Assembly: GCA_000507305.1 (NCBI GenBank)
Contig: DF239143.1
Coordinates: 233,423-297,422, forward strand
From: Breviolum minutum Mf 1.05b.01
Taxonomy: Eukaryota; Sar; Dinophyceae; Suessiales; Symbiodiniaceae
DNA length: 64,000 nt
Reading direction: 5' to 3'
Shown here: positions 36,211 through 47,376 of the stretch, one piece after another
How positions within the stretch are numbered: position 1 is the first letter of the stretch
How the letters are laid out: every line of letters begins with the position of its first letter
Notes under the pieces: model-generated
Database searches by the model: none
Seen by the model: the letters and a program-made list of their open reading frames with translations, nothing else
Told to the model about the DNA's origin: nothing
Position numbers and translations under genes: made by a program

Positions 36211-38140
36211 TAAAAGCTCAATCTCGACAAGTGTTCGTTGGTTTGCAGCAGTCTCACAGCACAGCTGAGAGCACAATCACAATATTTCAAAGCATCTTGG
36301 AGACCACAATTGCGTGACCAAACGCTTTGCTTCGCTGCATGAGACAGGTGCTTTTTTCTGAAGCTGCAACGAAGGGATGGGCATGATGCAAGCACAATGC
36401 AGAATTGGTGGAGCGTACTGTCCCTCTCAGGGACCTCAAGCTTCTGGTAGCGAGTGGACACTTAGATTTCACAAAAGGCATGGCAGGAATGGACTGCTGA
36501 AACAAACATGTCGAATCATGTCGAACAAGTCTCCTTTCGGCAGTGCATCACATTTAGAGAACATCGGCAGCTGAAAGGCTGGCAGCCCGCTTCATAACCA
36601 CCGTTGCTAAAAGTTCAATCTGGACTATGACTATGACCTTGCCTTGCACACAAGTAGAGAACTCGAGGCCAGGTTGAGAAAGATTCTGAACTTACGACTT
36701 AAACCGAGTGGAGGCTTAGATTTCCACAAAAACATGGATTGCGTAGACAAAGATGTCGCGTTCATCTCTTTTCGGCAGTGCGTCACATTTTGGGAACATA
36801 GGTAGCTGAAAGGCTGGCAGCCCCGCTTCTCTGCATAAGACAAGCTTTTTCTGCAGTTACAACGAAGGGATGGGCATGATGCAACCATAATGCAGAGCCG
36901 GTAGAGCATGCTGCAGCTCTCAGGAAGAACCTCAAGCTTCTGGCAGGGATTGGATGCTTGGAATTAACACAAGGAATAGTGGGAATGGATTCCTTAAACA
37001 AACATGTGGAACAAATCTCTTTTCGACAGTGCGGCACATTTTGCGAACATCGGCAGCTGAAAGGCCGGCAGCCCCACTTCCAACTCACTGTTGCTAAAAG
37101 CTCAATCTGGACAAGTGTTCGTTGGTTTGCAGCAGTCTCATAGCACAACTGAGAGCACAATCACAGTATTGTAACATATCTTGGAGACCACAACTCTGTG
37201 ACCAAACCCTCTGCTTCTCTGCATGGGACTGGTTTTTTCCTGAAGCTGCAATGAAGGGATAGGCATGATGCAGTAGCTTCTGGTAGGGGTTGGATGGTTG
37301 CAATTCCCAAAAGGAATGGCAGGAACGGATTCCTTAGACAAACATGTCTCATAAATCTCTTTTTGGCAGTGCATCACATGTAAAGAACATCGGCAGCTGA
37401 AAGGCTGGCAGCCCCGCTTCCAAACCACAGTTGCTAAAAGCTCAATCTGGACTATGACAATGACCATGCCTTGCACACAAGTAGAGAACTCCAGGCCAGG
37501 TTGAGAAAGATTCTGAACTTACGACTTAAACCTAACGTGCTTCCCAGATACATTTCCTGCTAGCTCAAAATACACGACCGTCATTTCGTCAGGTCTTCGA
37601 AACAGCAGCTCTTGGCGGTTGAACTCAAACTATACATGGACCACTTGCAGTAAGGTAGGGAGTAGTGCTTGGCATTCCAAAAAAGAACGGCAGGAATGGA
37701 TGTCTGAAACAAACATGTCGAGCAAATCTCCTTTCGGCAGCTGAAAGGCTGGCAACCACACGTCCAACTAACTGTTGCTAGAAGCTCAATCTCAACACTC
37801 GTTCGTTGGTTTGCAGCAGTCTCATAGCACAACTGACAGCACAATCACTGTATTGTAACAAATCTTGGAGACCACAGCTCCGTGATCAGACCCTCTGCTT
37901 CTCTGCATGTGACAGGGTGCTGCGGCTCTCAGGGACCTCAAGTTTCTGGTACAGTAGGTAGTGGAGGCTTTGATTTCACAAAAGGCATGGATTCCTTAGA
38001 CAAACATGTCCCATAAATCTCCTTTCGGCAGTGCATCACATTTAGAGAACATCGGCAGCTGAAAGGCTGGCAGCCCCGTCTCCAACCCTGGCCAGAAGCT
38101 GAATCTCGACAATTGTTCATTGCTTTGGTGGCCTTTGTTG
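36211..38140 (+). repeat. Diverged copies of the 356-bp repeat after the gap
   Basis: The same marker strings continue. Section 37,915-38,123 is nearly identical to 33,943-34,150, and 36,610-36,705 to 37,440-37,535, so larger blocks were duplicated together. Confidence 0.75.
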
Positions 38141-38329
38141 CATGGAAACATGGGCCCGACTTCGCAAGATGCCACGACAAATGGCCTTGGAGACCACAAA
38201 CAAAAAAGTCTAATCGAAACTTCACTAGTGACAGGCATGAGTATGAGTTGCTTGGATCGAGCGAGGACCGCACATTGTGGGTACGAATATGTACGACGAA
38301 GAATCATTCAGAGCCATCACCCTGAAAAT

Positions 38330-39500
38330 GGTTCAGCATCCCCCTTCAAATTGCCCCAGAGACCCCGTGCACGGTTTGTGTAGGTTCATTTCGGTGGGGC
38401 ACAGGGGTTTGGCACAAAAAGGTTTCACCCTTGAAAAAAACACCTGCTACAAATTGGTCCTCACAACCCTGACATTCATTTGGTTCATTAGTTTGGTACA
38501 CTGCTCTATTTCTTGACATGATAAATTCTGGACCTTTCTCGGAGTGGAAGGAACTCAGCTTCACGTTATGTCCAGTTGACTTTTAAGCAACTGTTTGAGA
38601 ATATGGTTTCGCAATGTGTCACACCGAGAACAAGTCAATCTATCAACGTGGTTGATGCATCAAACTGTGAAAGCAGCGGGGCTATGTCAACACAAAGTGC
38701 ATTGTCAATGTGCAAATCATTTTCCATACACAATGCCCTCTTTACAAACTGGACACCAGCATAATCTGCTGCAGCGTCATGGTTTCAACCTCAGATGTGT
38801 CAAGAAAACAAATTGGTGAAACCTCGTCAGGGGTGATGAGAGGCAACCAGTGAATTATGAAAGGCATTGAAAGGCCCGTTCATCAGAGTGGTAGCTCATG
38901 TTTCCAAAAAAAACGCTGCATTCAAAGCTGAAAAATTTCCAGGAAAATCTAAAAATATCCCAAGTTTTGAAAAATCATGCCTGCAAAAAAAAGACCCTTT
39001 AAACACTTGGCCACCTCGTTTCTCCAGACATCCCTCACCTCGTCACGAAAATTCTTCGTTCCAGCCCTCGGCCTCCAATCTAGTTGATAAAGACATCAGC
39101 ATGTAACGGAAAACATGGTATCAAGGAACAGAAAGTGCCTAGTGTAGCCAGATTACCAGGTTTTGTTTTTGTATTTAAAAAAAACATTTGAAACAGCGAT
39201 TTGGTTTTCTTGATTTTCATCCATTTTCAGGAAGAAAAGAATTCTACCTCCCCCCCCCCCTAGACAAAACAACCACTTTCTGAGCTGCAGTTTACACTAC
39301 TGATTCCAGTGAGGTCCAAGGATTTGCGTTAGAGAAATCGGATTGCAAAAAAAAATGAAAATCGCAAAATGACATTCAATCACAAGCCAAACGATCACAT
39401 ATTTTTTTTAATGGGTGAACCATGATGACCCTTTAATTATATGTGGTGCCTGTGACCCCCGACTGCAATAGAGGTGAAAAATTCACTATTACGGGTAGTT
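38330..39500. other. Stretch without a recognised gene
   Basis: Sequence between the repeat array and the gene cluster, with poly-A and poly-C runs (for example near 39,250). No supported exon or palindromic element was seen. Confidence 0.5.
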
Positions 39501-39527
39501 TCAACTTTCAACAATGCAACAAAGAGG

Positions 39528-39690
39528 GGAAGTGGTTGATGACCAGAGACACGCAGCTGAAGTTTTTTTCCTTCCTTTCCCAATTGCTGGGAGAGCATCC
39601 ACATGCGACTCTATTCGGTCGCTTGCATCTCCAAGCGTCACATCGGGAGAGCACCCACAAGCTTCTCCCAGTAAGGTAAATCAGCAAATC
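39528..39690 (-). CDS. Candidate exon downstream of segment G
   Basis: Minus-strand frame reading EACGCSPDVTLGDASDRIES, then HVDALPAIGKGRKKTSAACL. The composition is coding-like, but no start or confirmed splice borders were found; it may be the next gene in the same minus-strand series. Confidence 0.25.
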
Positions 39691-40062
39691 TGGGTTAGAG
39701 CAGGAAAGGGATAAAGAAACAATAATGTAAAATTCACATACACCTGGTGTCTCAATTTTACATGATGAGTTGTTTTCCTTCCTCTCTTGGCACCCAGCTA
39801 CCTGTGCATTCATTAACTGTAGTTGTTGCCGTAAGAAACTCAAATGGTGACACACAAATCTAGGCCACACGCAGGAGCAACAACACAGAAATCAGAACAG
39901 AAACTTTGCTAACTGTCTGTCAGCGGAATCTAAATCTGACTTGAATCCTGTGTCAGGAGTCAATGTCAGAGGGAAAAAAACTTGCCATCAGAATCATAGG
40001 CATTGATTCTAGCCAAGAGGAGTCCATAGTACATAGTCCATAGTGCCTCCTTTGCTGTTCTT

Positions 40063-40884
40063 CTACTTCTTCTTGAAATTGTCGCCTCGACTCTTGTTTT
40101 CCTTTTTTTGGCCTGAGAAATTGTTGGCCTTGCTGGGTGTCTTGGCCCTGCTACTGGTGCTGGGGTTCTTTGTAGTAGCACTCTTCGTCTCCTTAGTAGC
40201 TTGCTGCTTTGCTTTTGCCTTTGGCGTTGATGTCTTCGGCACTGGTACTGGCACTGGTAGTGGAGCTTTGGCTGTGGATTTAACACCAGAAGCAGGAGCT
40301 AGACCATCATCATGTCCAACTCCAATCTCTTCTTCTTCATCCATCAGTTTTTCTAACTCTGCCTCCAAAGCATCCGGTGGTGGCAGTGGTGGTTGCAACT
40401 TCGATGTTGCGGACTCTTCGGTATTGCTGGCACCATCATCCCTGCTTGCTGCTGACATAAGAAAGGAATTCCTGATGTCTGCCTGTTTTGCCAACTCTTC
40501 TGCTTTCTTTGCTGCATTCGGTCTGACCACTACTTCTGTTGCACGTAAAGTCTTGTCTGATACCTCCTGAAACAAAGAAGCACGTTCTTTGGAAGTTGCT
40601 TGGCAGGCATCTTTGTCAAAGAATGTCTGAAGCATGCCCTTAGTAACTCCAATAGGCTGCAAACTGTCACTGCCAGCACCGCCATCAACAAAACGCTTCA
40701 CAGTCTTCGTCTCAGTCTCAATCATGGTCTGCAGAGGAGTAGTGGGAGGCTCAGCAGGTACTTGTACTTCTACTTCTGCAGCAGCAGTTGCTTCAGCTTC
40801 TGCAGTTGCTTCTGGTACTTCTGGTGCTTCTGGTACTGGTACTTCTGATGCTGGTACTTGTACTTCTGCAGTTGCTTCTGGTGC
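40063..40884 (-). CDS. C-terminal exon, Pro/Ala/Val-rich repeats then basic tail (segment G)
   Basis: An open frame without its own start codon begins after an acceptor-like AGTGAG at 40885. It opens with imperfect repeats of VPxxEVPVPEAPE type (40760-40884), continues with a helical region (VKRFVDGG..., ERASLFQEVSDK, KKAEELAKQADIRNSF), an acidic patch (EKLMDEEEE) and a Lys/Ser/Thr/Pro-rich tail ending DNFKKK. The composition matches the Pro/Ala-rich end of segment F, so it is most likely the last exon of the same gene, reached from a donor before the TGA at 41048. The basic tail suggests nuclear or nucleic-acid association; this is inference from composition. Confidence 0.5.
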   Translation of the reverse strand, partial: APEATAEVQVPASEVPVPEAPEVPEATAEAEATAAAEVEVQVPAEPPTTPLQTMIETETKTVKRFVDGGAGSDSLQPIGVTKGMLQTFFDKDACQATSKERASLFQEVSDKTLRATEVVVRPNAAKKAEELAKQADIRNSFLMSAASRDDGASNTEESATSKLQPPLPPPDALEAELEKLMDEEEEIGVGHDDGLAPASGVKSTAKAPLPVPVPVPKTSTPKAKAKQQATKETKSATTKNPSTSSRAKTPSKANNFSGQKKENKSRGDNFKKK

Positions 40885-41047
40885 CTCACTTTAGCTTCAA
40901 GCCAAGCTTGGAACTATTAATCATTAAGTATGAACTGTTTCGCTCTCCGATGAATTCTAGAAAGTCTTGGCCCGGGTTCACCCAATAATTGGTTTTCTCT
41001 AGTTTTGCAAAAGAACAAAAAAAATGAGTACTAAATGCAAATTTCCA

Positions 41048-42781
41048 TCAACAAGTTGCATCAGCGGCAGCAGTAGGCACAGACACAGGTGTCGGAGTAG
41101 GACCTGTGGTTGTTTCCTCTTCTGGCGCTTGTGTTTTCAATCCTTTTTGTTCTAGGAAGGACTGCCAAGCTTCAACTTCAGCTGAGACATCCTCAATGTC
41201 AGAAATCCCACCACCATAGTAGACCTTATCCTCTGCCCCGTTTTCGATGCAGTCCAAGCAGTACTCCTTCCACAAAGGATGCTCGAAGGCTTTCTTGATA
41301 ACTTCTTCCTGCTTTGCTGTGGTGTTGAGATCACTTTCAAGCCACGCCCAGAAGTTCTTTGTGTCCTCCTCAATGACCTCCTTTGCGTTGAAAGGAACTC
41401 TGTGAAACCTTTCCTGGAAAACGAAAATCCATGCACTGAAGCGTTTGTGCTGAGCAATCAATTCTGGCACAAGTGCTTGAACTGGATCATCTTCTTGCAA
41501 ACTTTTTTCTTTGCCACCACATGCAGCCTCACATTCAGCTGCAGCTGGTACAGGAGTAGTCTCAACTGCCTCTGCTTCAGCAGATGGGGGTGATGTAGTC
41601 GCTGGTGCTTCTGCTTCTTTGATGTCTCCTGCAGTCAATCACTCTTTGATGTCTACAATCTTACTAGCTAGTCTGGAACATTGAACACGAACACTAAAAG
41701 TTTGGTTGGTCAGCTTGCCTTCAGGTCTACGTCTAGGGGACCTTGATCTCTTGCTCTCAGTCTCAATCCCGGTCTCAGGACATGCACTGCGGCTGCTGTT
41801 GTTGCCCCGAGGAGATCTAGAACGTGCTGTGTTGTCTGCCTCAGCCTCTACCTTCTCAGATTTCACATTGCAGAGTAGCAGCAATCTCTCAATCACATTC
41901 ATCCGGTACATCAATTTCTTGGAGATTTCATCAGTGGCGGGAGCTAGAAAATCCATTGTATCATGGCAGACCTACAGGGAAACTCAAACGAAAAAATACA
42001 TTTAATTAGATCAAGTATCAATGGCCCAAAATCGACAATCAAAAAAATTGAAAACATGACAAACCAAACAAAATAATTGTTGACTGCCAGTTGCCAGTTA
42101 CGTATCCGTTTGACCACACCTCATTCACCCATTTGGCAGCACGAGATTGTAGCAAATATGGGTATGATACCATGTCGGAGCCAGACCCACCAACTTCTCC
42201 CCCAAGACATGCTTCCATGACCATGTAGAATTCAGGCACAATGAGCACCTCGCCTGCTTTCAAGGTCAGGAAGAAGCCCTTTTCTGCGATATCTGTCAAA
42301 GGAATTTGGCGAAGCCATGCACCCATTTGCCCAAGATTCTCTGGGTTTTGACCAAATGTTGCATTAAAGGATTCAAAAAGCTTGTCCTCAGTTCACAGTT
42401 CAGTTAAGTTCTCTTCAGGCTGCTGTCAGGGAGAAGAAGAATGACCCTGTACCCTGAAACCCTGGAAATCCTGAAATGTTGTTAACTTTGGAAGAAGAAC
42501 TGAACAATACAATTTAACAAAAGCTTTTGAAGCCAAGAATCAAATCGCATTCCCATGATGAACCTGTGCCCACAGAGATTGAAGATGACTCTTCCCAGAA
42601 GACCATCATAGATGCCACAAAAAACACTGCTGGACTGATGCCTTTGAATAGTCACAGTGCGGAAGCTTTGAAGTGCTGCAGCATCATTGGGTTCTGGGAA
42701 CCACTTGTTCATATTCAAGCTCCTTGAAGCCAGCCAATCCAACTCTTTCACGCAACCACGGAGATGTTCATCCTCGAAGAC
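41048..42781 (-). CDS. Middle exon group with RS-rich segment (segment F, probably same gene as E)
   Basis: No initiating ATG. Exon-like blocks are 42781-about 42640 (after CCTTAG; CVKELDWLASRSLNMNKW), 42392-42106 (after AACTGAG; LTLKAGEVLIVPEFYMVME, ending at donor GTAACT), 41975-41665 (after CCTGTAG) and 41628-41048. The third block contains an arginine/serine-rich stretch (ARSRSPRG..., KRSRSPRRRP) of the kind that contacts splicing or RNA-binding partners. Blocks three and four join in frame if a 36-bp GT-AG intron at 41629-41664 is removed. The fourth block holds a helical region with conserved-looking Trp (FSAWIFVFQERFHRV, NFWAWLESDL) between low-complexity Pro/Ala/Glu segments and ends with TGA at 41048-41050. 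I assign no function. Confidence 0.45.
41629..41664 (-). other. Candidate 36-bp intron (GTAAGA...GCAG)
   Basis: The minus strand has a consensus donor GTAAGA at 41664 and an acceptor CTGCAG ending at 41629. Removing these 36 bp takes out the in-frame TGA and joins the RS-rich block to the following block in frame. Confidence 0.4.
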
Positions 42782-42867
42782 CTAAGGAGCATTGTTGTTG
42801 GTGAAAGGAAACACTTGACATGAGAGCCAATGCAAATATGTTCTATAAAGTAAATTTGAAATCAAAC

Positions 42868-45652
42868 TTAGGGCCCAACAAAGAATGAAGGTGATGTCTC
42901 TTCTGGGATGTTGGCAACACATGTTCGCTCCAGCTTCTTCGAGCACTCATCCCACCACTTAGGGGGGCTCCATGTTTTCTGTTCTTGGTCATTTGCAATG
43001 GCCTCATCTTCATGAAGGATTGCAAGAGGGCCCTTGTCAAGGACAGTGCCGGGATCTGATGGAGTCAAAGACACTGGAAGCATGCCTCGATAATATCCTG
43101 TGAACCCAGAACCATTCATGTTGTTGAGATAGTCACCATCACAAGTCTCCAAAGCTTCGAAAATGGCCACGGTGCTGTGCGTCAATGCACCATTCACTTC
43201 TGAAGGAACCTGCATTTGTCCCTTTTGTTGTCCATCATCGCCATTAGCATCTGAATCATCTTCCTCTTGATCTCCTTTTCCATGCTTGCTTCGTTTATGT
43301 TGCTTCTCTGCAACCTCTGCTTCTTTTGCTTTTTTCCTTTTGGCATCCTCCAAAGCTTTCTCTTCTTGCCCTGATGTGGTAATTCAACACTTTCACTTTC
43401 AAACAAAATTCAACCTATTGCAATAATTCAACATATCACAAATCAGGATGGCTATGTACCCCAAACAAAAAAATCCCAAACATCCTAAACAAATGAAATA
43501 CAATCAAGGTACACTGTTTGGCCAGCCACTTCTCGATCTTTCTTGCAACTGCAGTGACCTCCATCAATTTGCTTCGCAGGTTGGTCTCGTACTTTGACAA
43601 TAGATCACTGCCAGGAGCTTTGACATTCAACACCTGCGTTTTTCATTTTGTTTGCGATTGCATTGCATCAAAAAAAACACAAAAGATTTGAGTACTGACT
43701 GAAATGAGCTGGGTTGGACTGGCCTGTTCCCGAAGTATCTTTGAATCTTCATCAAGTTCTTTGACATCTGGGTGAGTGCTAATTTCTTTGAACATGTCAT
43801 CAGCACTGAGATCCTGAGTTGGTTCCGGACTCATGATCACCAGTTTGAATAACCAGCACTTGCATGTTCCTGCAATGCCCTCCATGTCATTGTACTTTTC
43901 CACGGACGCCAAAAGCTTCTTGACTCGATCACATTCAGCACGCACCTGTGAATCCTCAACAAAAGCATCAAACAGTATCAGCAACATATTCATGTTCATC
44001 AGCAAAAATCAAATATATATATATATATAAACGTATATACATATTTATCATGATCACCAACATCAGAACCCACATCAACATCATCAAAAGCAAATGCCAA
44101 GAATCCCATTTGCAAAGCGACCGGATAGCTTTCCGCTCCAACTCCATTGTCTGAAGTCTAAGCTTCGCTTCATCTGATAGCTTGCAATTGGTGCTCTTGC
44201 GTGGGTTCTCTGATGTGTTCCTTGAAAACCGATACATTCCGACACATGTGAATAAAACTATTGGGAACAAAAGCTTTGAATTTAGATAAGACTCTCTTTA
44301 TCACCTTCACCAGCAGCATTACCACCTTTATCTCCTTTAGGTCGCCGGGGGCCACCAGTAGAGCTACCACTGCCATTACCCTTGCAACCAGAAATGCTCC
44401 CAGCCTCACAGTTTATTTCCAGTTGATCAAAGAGACAGAGCAAAAAAAAAAAGCAACACCAATGCAACAAACAATGCAAACAATCTAATAAGATGAGGAG
44501 CTGATCCTTTCACTTTGAGCTTCTCTGGACCCATGTCATTTGGTAAAGAAGTCATGAAGTTTAGGTTGGCAAAGTCGAAGATGCCAGTGTCAAGGTCGAG
44601 ATCATTTCCAAGAACCAGTTCTTAGTTTGCAAGAACAGGAGATACATCCAGAATGGAATGATTTCATTTCAAGAAAAGCACTTGTGCAACCAGGGATCTT
44701 TTTTTCATCTCCGGCAGAGATGATTCGTCTACTTTGAGGTTTTCTGCCTGTGAAATTGAGCGATTGTGGCTCAGTTGTCTCCCTCCGCGAACGCAGGTTC
44801 TTTTGAGTTTCGCGATGGTGGTATGGCCTCTCTCATCAACTCCTGTTTTGGTAAACAAACAACAAAAGGATAAAAGGATATGAGTGTTTTGTTGATCAAG
44901 CTTGAACAATGTCAAAATCAAAATCCCCAGTCACTGAGTCCTTTAGGCACAGTCGGATCACCGAAGCATTCGTCCCAATACTGCTTGATCTCTTGACTGT
45001 CCATATGCCACCGTTTTTTGCATTCAGCTGCAAACCTCATTGTGCTTATGTTTTCTCGTTGTGCACCCAATGTCACTCTGTCACTCCAGTGCATCTAAAA
45101 CAGTCATAAGATGCAAAACAAGAGACTCAATAAGGTTTGTGTGGTAAGCTTCTCCTTCCAAACTCAGTGTGTCAGCAATCTTCACCTGTCAGCACATACA
45201 AACTCCAATGTTACAAAAAAGATATAAAAAAAAAACAACATTGCAATGCAGCCACAAAGCGATTACAAATTTTCAAAATGAATGCAACTGCATGCCTCGT
45301 CAGTGATCTTCAACTGCCTTTCACGTCCCATCACTCCTCCATTGTACTTGTTTTCTTTGATAAGCTTCTTTTTGCGATCCATGGGCATGCTGTCCCACTG
45401 TGCCTTTTGTTTTCTTTTGGTGAAGTGCTTCACCAAAGCACGCTGTGCGTTGTAGCATAAACGACACACTCTCCCTGATCTACCTGCACTCAAAGTGTCC
45501 CCAGCAGGAACATGCTCGTCACACTTGACACACACCACCTGTATTCCACCGGTGGGGTCAGAGTTACCAGTGGCAGTACCACTATCAGTCGCATCTGGCC
45601 GTTGAACAGCATCAGCTGTTGCAGCAAAAGACTCTGGAACGACTTCAGCCAT
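42868..45652 (-). CDS. Zinc-binding, charged nuclear-type protein, N-terminal exon group (gene E)
   Basis: Starts at ATG 45652 (MAEVVPESF). Exon 1 carries a four-cysteine pattern CVKC...CRLC inside a Lys/Arg-rich context (CRLCYNAQRALVKHF, then WDSMPMDRKKKLIKENK), suggesting a treble-clef-like nucleic-acid-binding or adaptor domain. Exon 1 probably ends at 45296 with a GC donor (GAG|GCATGC) and resumes at 45185 after CTGACAG. Further exon-like blocks: 45094-44940 (MRFAAECKKRW...QYWDECFGDP), 44842-44690, about 44618-44513, about 44402-44290 (Gly-rich), about 44230-44100, 43945-43700, 43634-43515 and 43380-42868. The last block is strongly Lys/Glu-rich, then contains GFTGYYRGMLPVS and KWWDECSKKLE before a TAA. 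Segment F downstream has no ATG of its own, so this TAA is probably intronic and E continues into F and G. The similarity to repeated zinc-binding proteins of dinoflagellates is recalled, not searched. Confidence 0.55.
44012..44030. repeat. AT dinucleotide microsatellite
   Basis: Uninterrupted TA repeats, located in a presumed intron of gene E. Confidence 0.85.
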
Positions 45653-45718
45653 GGGAGTAAGTTCTCGCAGCCAGGGTCACCCAAATTACACAACAGAAAC
45701 CACAGAAGGATATAGATC

Positions 45719-45767
45719 TTTTCCCTAAATAGGGGTGAAAATAAAAAAATTTAAAACCACCACCTAG
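45719..45767. mobile_element. Truncated GTTGGTGG-family element between genes D and E
   Basis: The right half of the element family seen at 4470-4566 and 11278-11376: CCTAAATAGGGGTG, an A-rich run, then ACCACCACCTAG. It shows that the gene cluster and the MITE-rich region share element families. Confidence 0.7.
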
Positions 45768-46007
45768 GAATCATCAGTCAAGATTGCTGACACACTGAGT
45801 TTGGAAGTAGTAGATCTAGTTTTACTTGTTTGTTCCTGCAAGTTGTTGCGGCAAGTGAAGTTGAACCAAATGGCTTTCATTCGGAATATGTTTCAGATTC
45901 CAGATGCAAAATGCACACTGCAACTGCAATCCTGCAGTGGGTAATGGTGACAGCATCTCTGTCTTTGTCTCATATTTATCCGCCATGGTTCTAATCTACG
46001 GTCACCC

Positions 46008-46620
46008 TCAGGCAGAATTTTCATCTGCAGAATTGATGGGAACTGTGGCAGACAAACGCAGATATACTCCTGGAGTTGCTCCCGGAACCAGCACTTCACT
46101 TGCAACTCCATACCCATGTCCCCAATCAAAATTCATTACTTCCCCGCCAGCAGCAATGTGCTGTAAGAAACGATTCCAGGAACTAGGGGACGGAGGGCTA
46201 ATGTACTCATCACTATCAAAGGATTCGTTGGCACTGGAGTCAGTGTCTGCTACCTCTTGATCATCTCTCACTGGTTCATCCTGCAAGGCCAGCAAATGAG
46301 AGCTGCGTGATGTTGTGGATGTCCTTGGGCGGCACAAAAAATCAAGAACAGTTGCACATCAGAATTTCATATTTTCAATACTGCAATCCCCAACATCTTC
46401 TGTCACATATATTACATATTAAATATCAGACTAAACATACCAAGTCCAGATTCGAGGGTGTTCCATACGGTTCATTGAACGCATTGTACATCATCCTGTA
46501 TCTTGGACATTGTCGTTCTAATTCATCAGACCACAGGGCACAAAGAGACTTCAGGACATCAGAACGTTGACCTTCTGGTATAGTGTGTAGATTGCCAAGT
46601 TCGTCCAGCAATCCCACCAT
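46008..46620 (-). CDS. Two-exon acidic protein of 150 aa, unknown function (gene D)
   Basis: Exon 1 (46620-46441, 60 codons) starts with ATG (MVGLLDELGN) and ends at a textbook donor GTATGT. Exon 2 (46280-46008) follows an acceptor reading TTGCAG and ends with TGA. Both junctions are phase 0 and the intron is 160 bp. Exon 1 looks helical and contains LWSDELERQC; exon 2 begins with an acidic segment (ADTDSSANESFDSDEY) and then SWNRFLQHIAAGG and a Gly/Val-rich tail. I do not recognise the family. It lies between the methyltransferase gene and the zinc-finger gene in the same orientation. Upstream exons cannot be excluded, because the start has no nearby acceptor. Confidence 0.5.
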
Positions 46621-47376
46621 AGCAAAAGCAGGAATCGTAAATGAAAGTTCAAGACCACTGCCTCATGTCCCAAGATCATTACACAAAGAACAAAGGAACA
46701 AGAACTGTTGTTTCATATTTACACTGAGCCACATCCCTCACCAGTTTGCACCATTTCATTGCATAGTCTTGGCAGAGGAGTCCTCGAAGTCATATATCCC
46801 ATTCCTTAACATTGAAGGTTGGAAGTTCAGTCAATACACAATTTTTTTCCACAGCAGCATTCTGTAATTTCCTTTCAGCAAACAGTCAATGAACCAAGAT
46901 TCGTCTTCGTAGTTTTGTGAACCATGATTTGGCAATTGACCATCCCCGACGAAATAGCTTTCCCGAAGCAGCTACCCCTACAAACTTCATACTGGAAAAA
47001 ACTGCGAAAGAAGGGAGCATGCATGTGTGAACCGTGAATTCAGCTCACTGTCTTGCCAATAATGTCAATGAACGTTTCAAGCACAGCCCTCTGATCAGAT
47101 CTCTAATTTCATTGTCTCTTTTTTACACGGTCTTTTCAGTCCTGCAGTTGCATGTCACGAAGAAACAATACATCTTCATGGCTGTGTCGTTGCGCCAAAC
47201 ATAAGAAAAGGACTTCGGACTCCAGGCTCTTTCAAAGGAATATGATAATTGAAATTTGAAAACACATTTTTCTCGACTCTACTGTATAAACTATGCTTGT
47301 GCTTTACTCTAAGTTCAACATGTTCTGTCCTTTGTCGCCAGCCCAAAGTAAAAGCAGTGATTGACAATTTCACTTT
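46621..47376. other. Intergenic stretch without a recognised gene
   Basis: Lies between the TGA of the methyltransferase gene and the ATG of gene D. Short frames exist, but none has coding-like composition joined to splice consensus. Confidence 0.5.
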
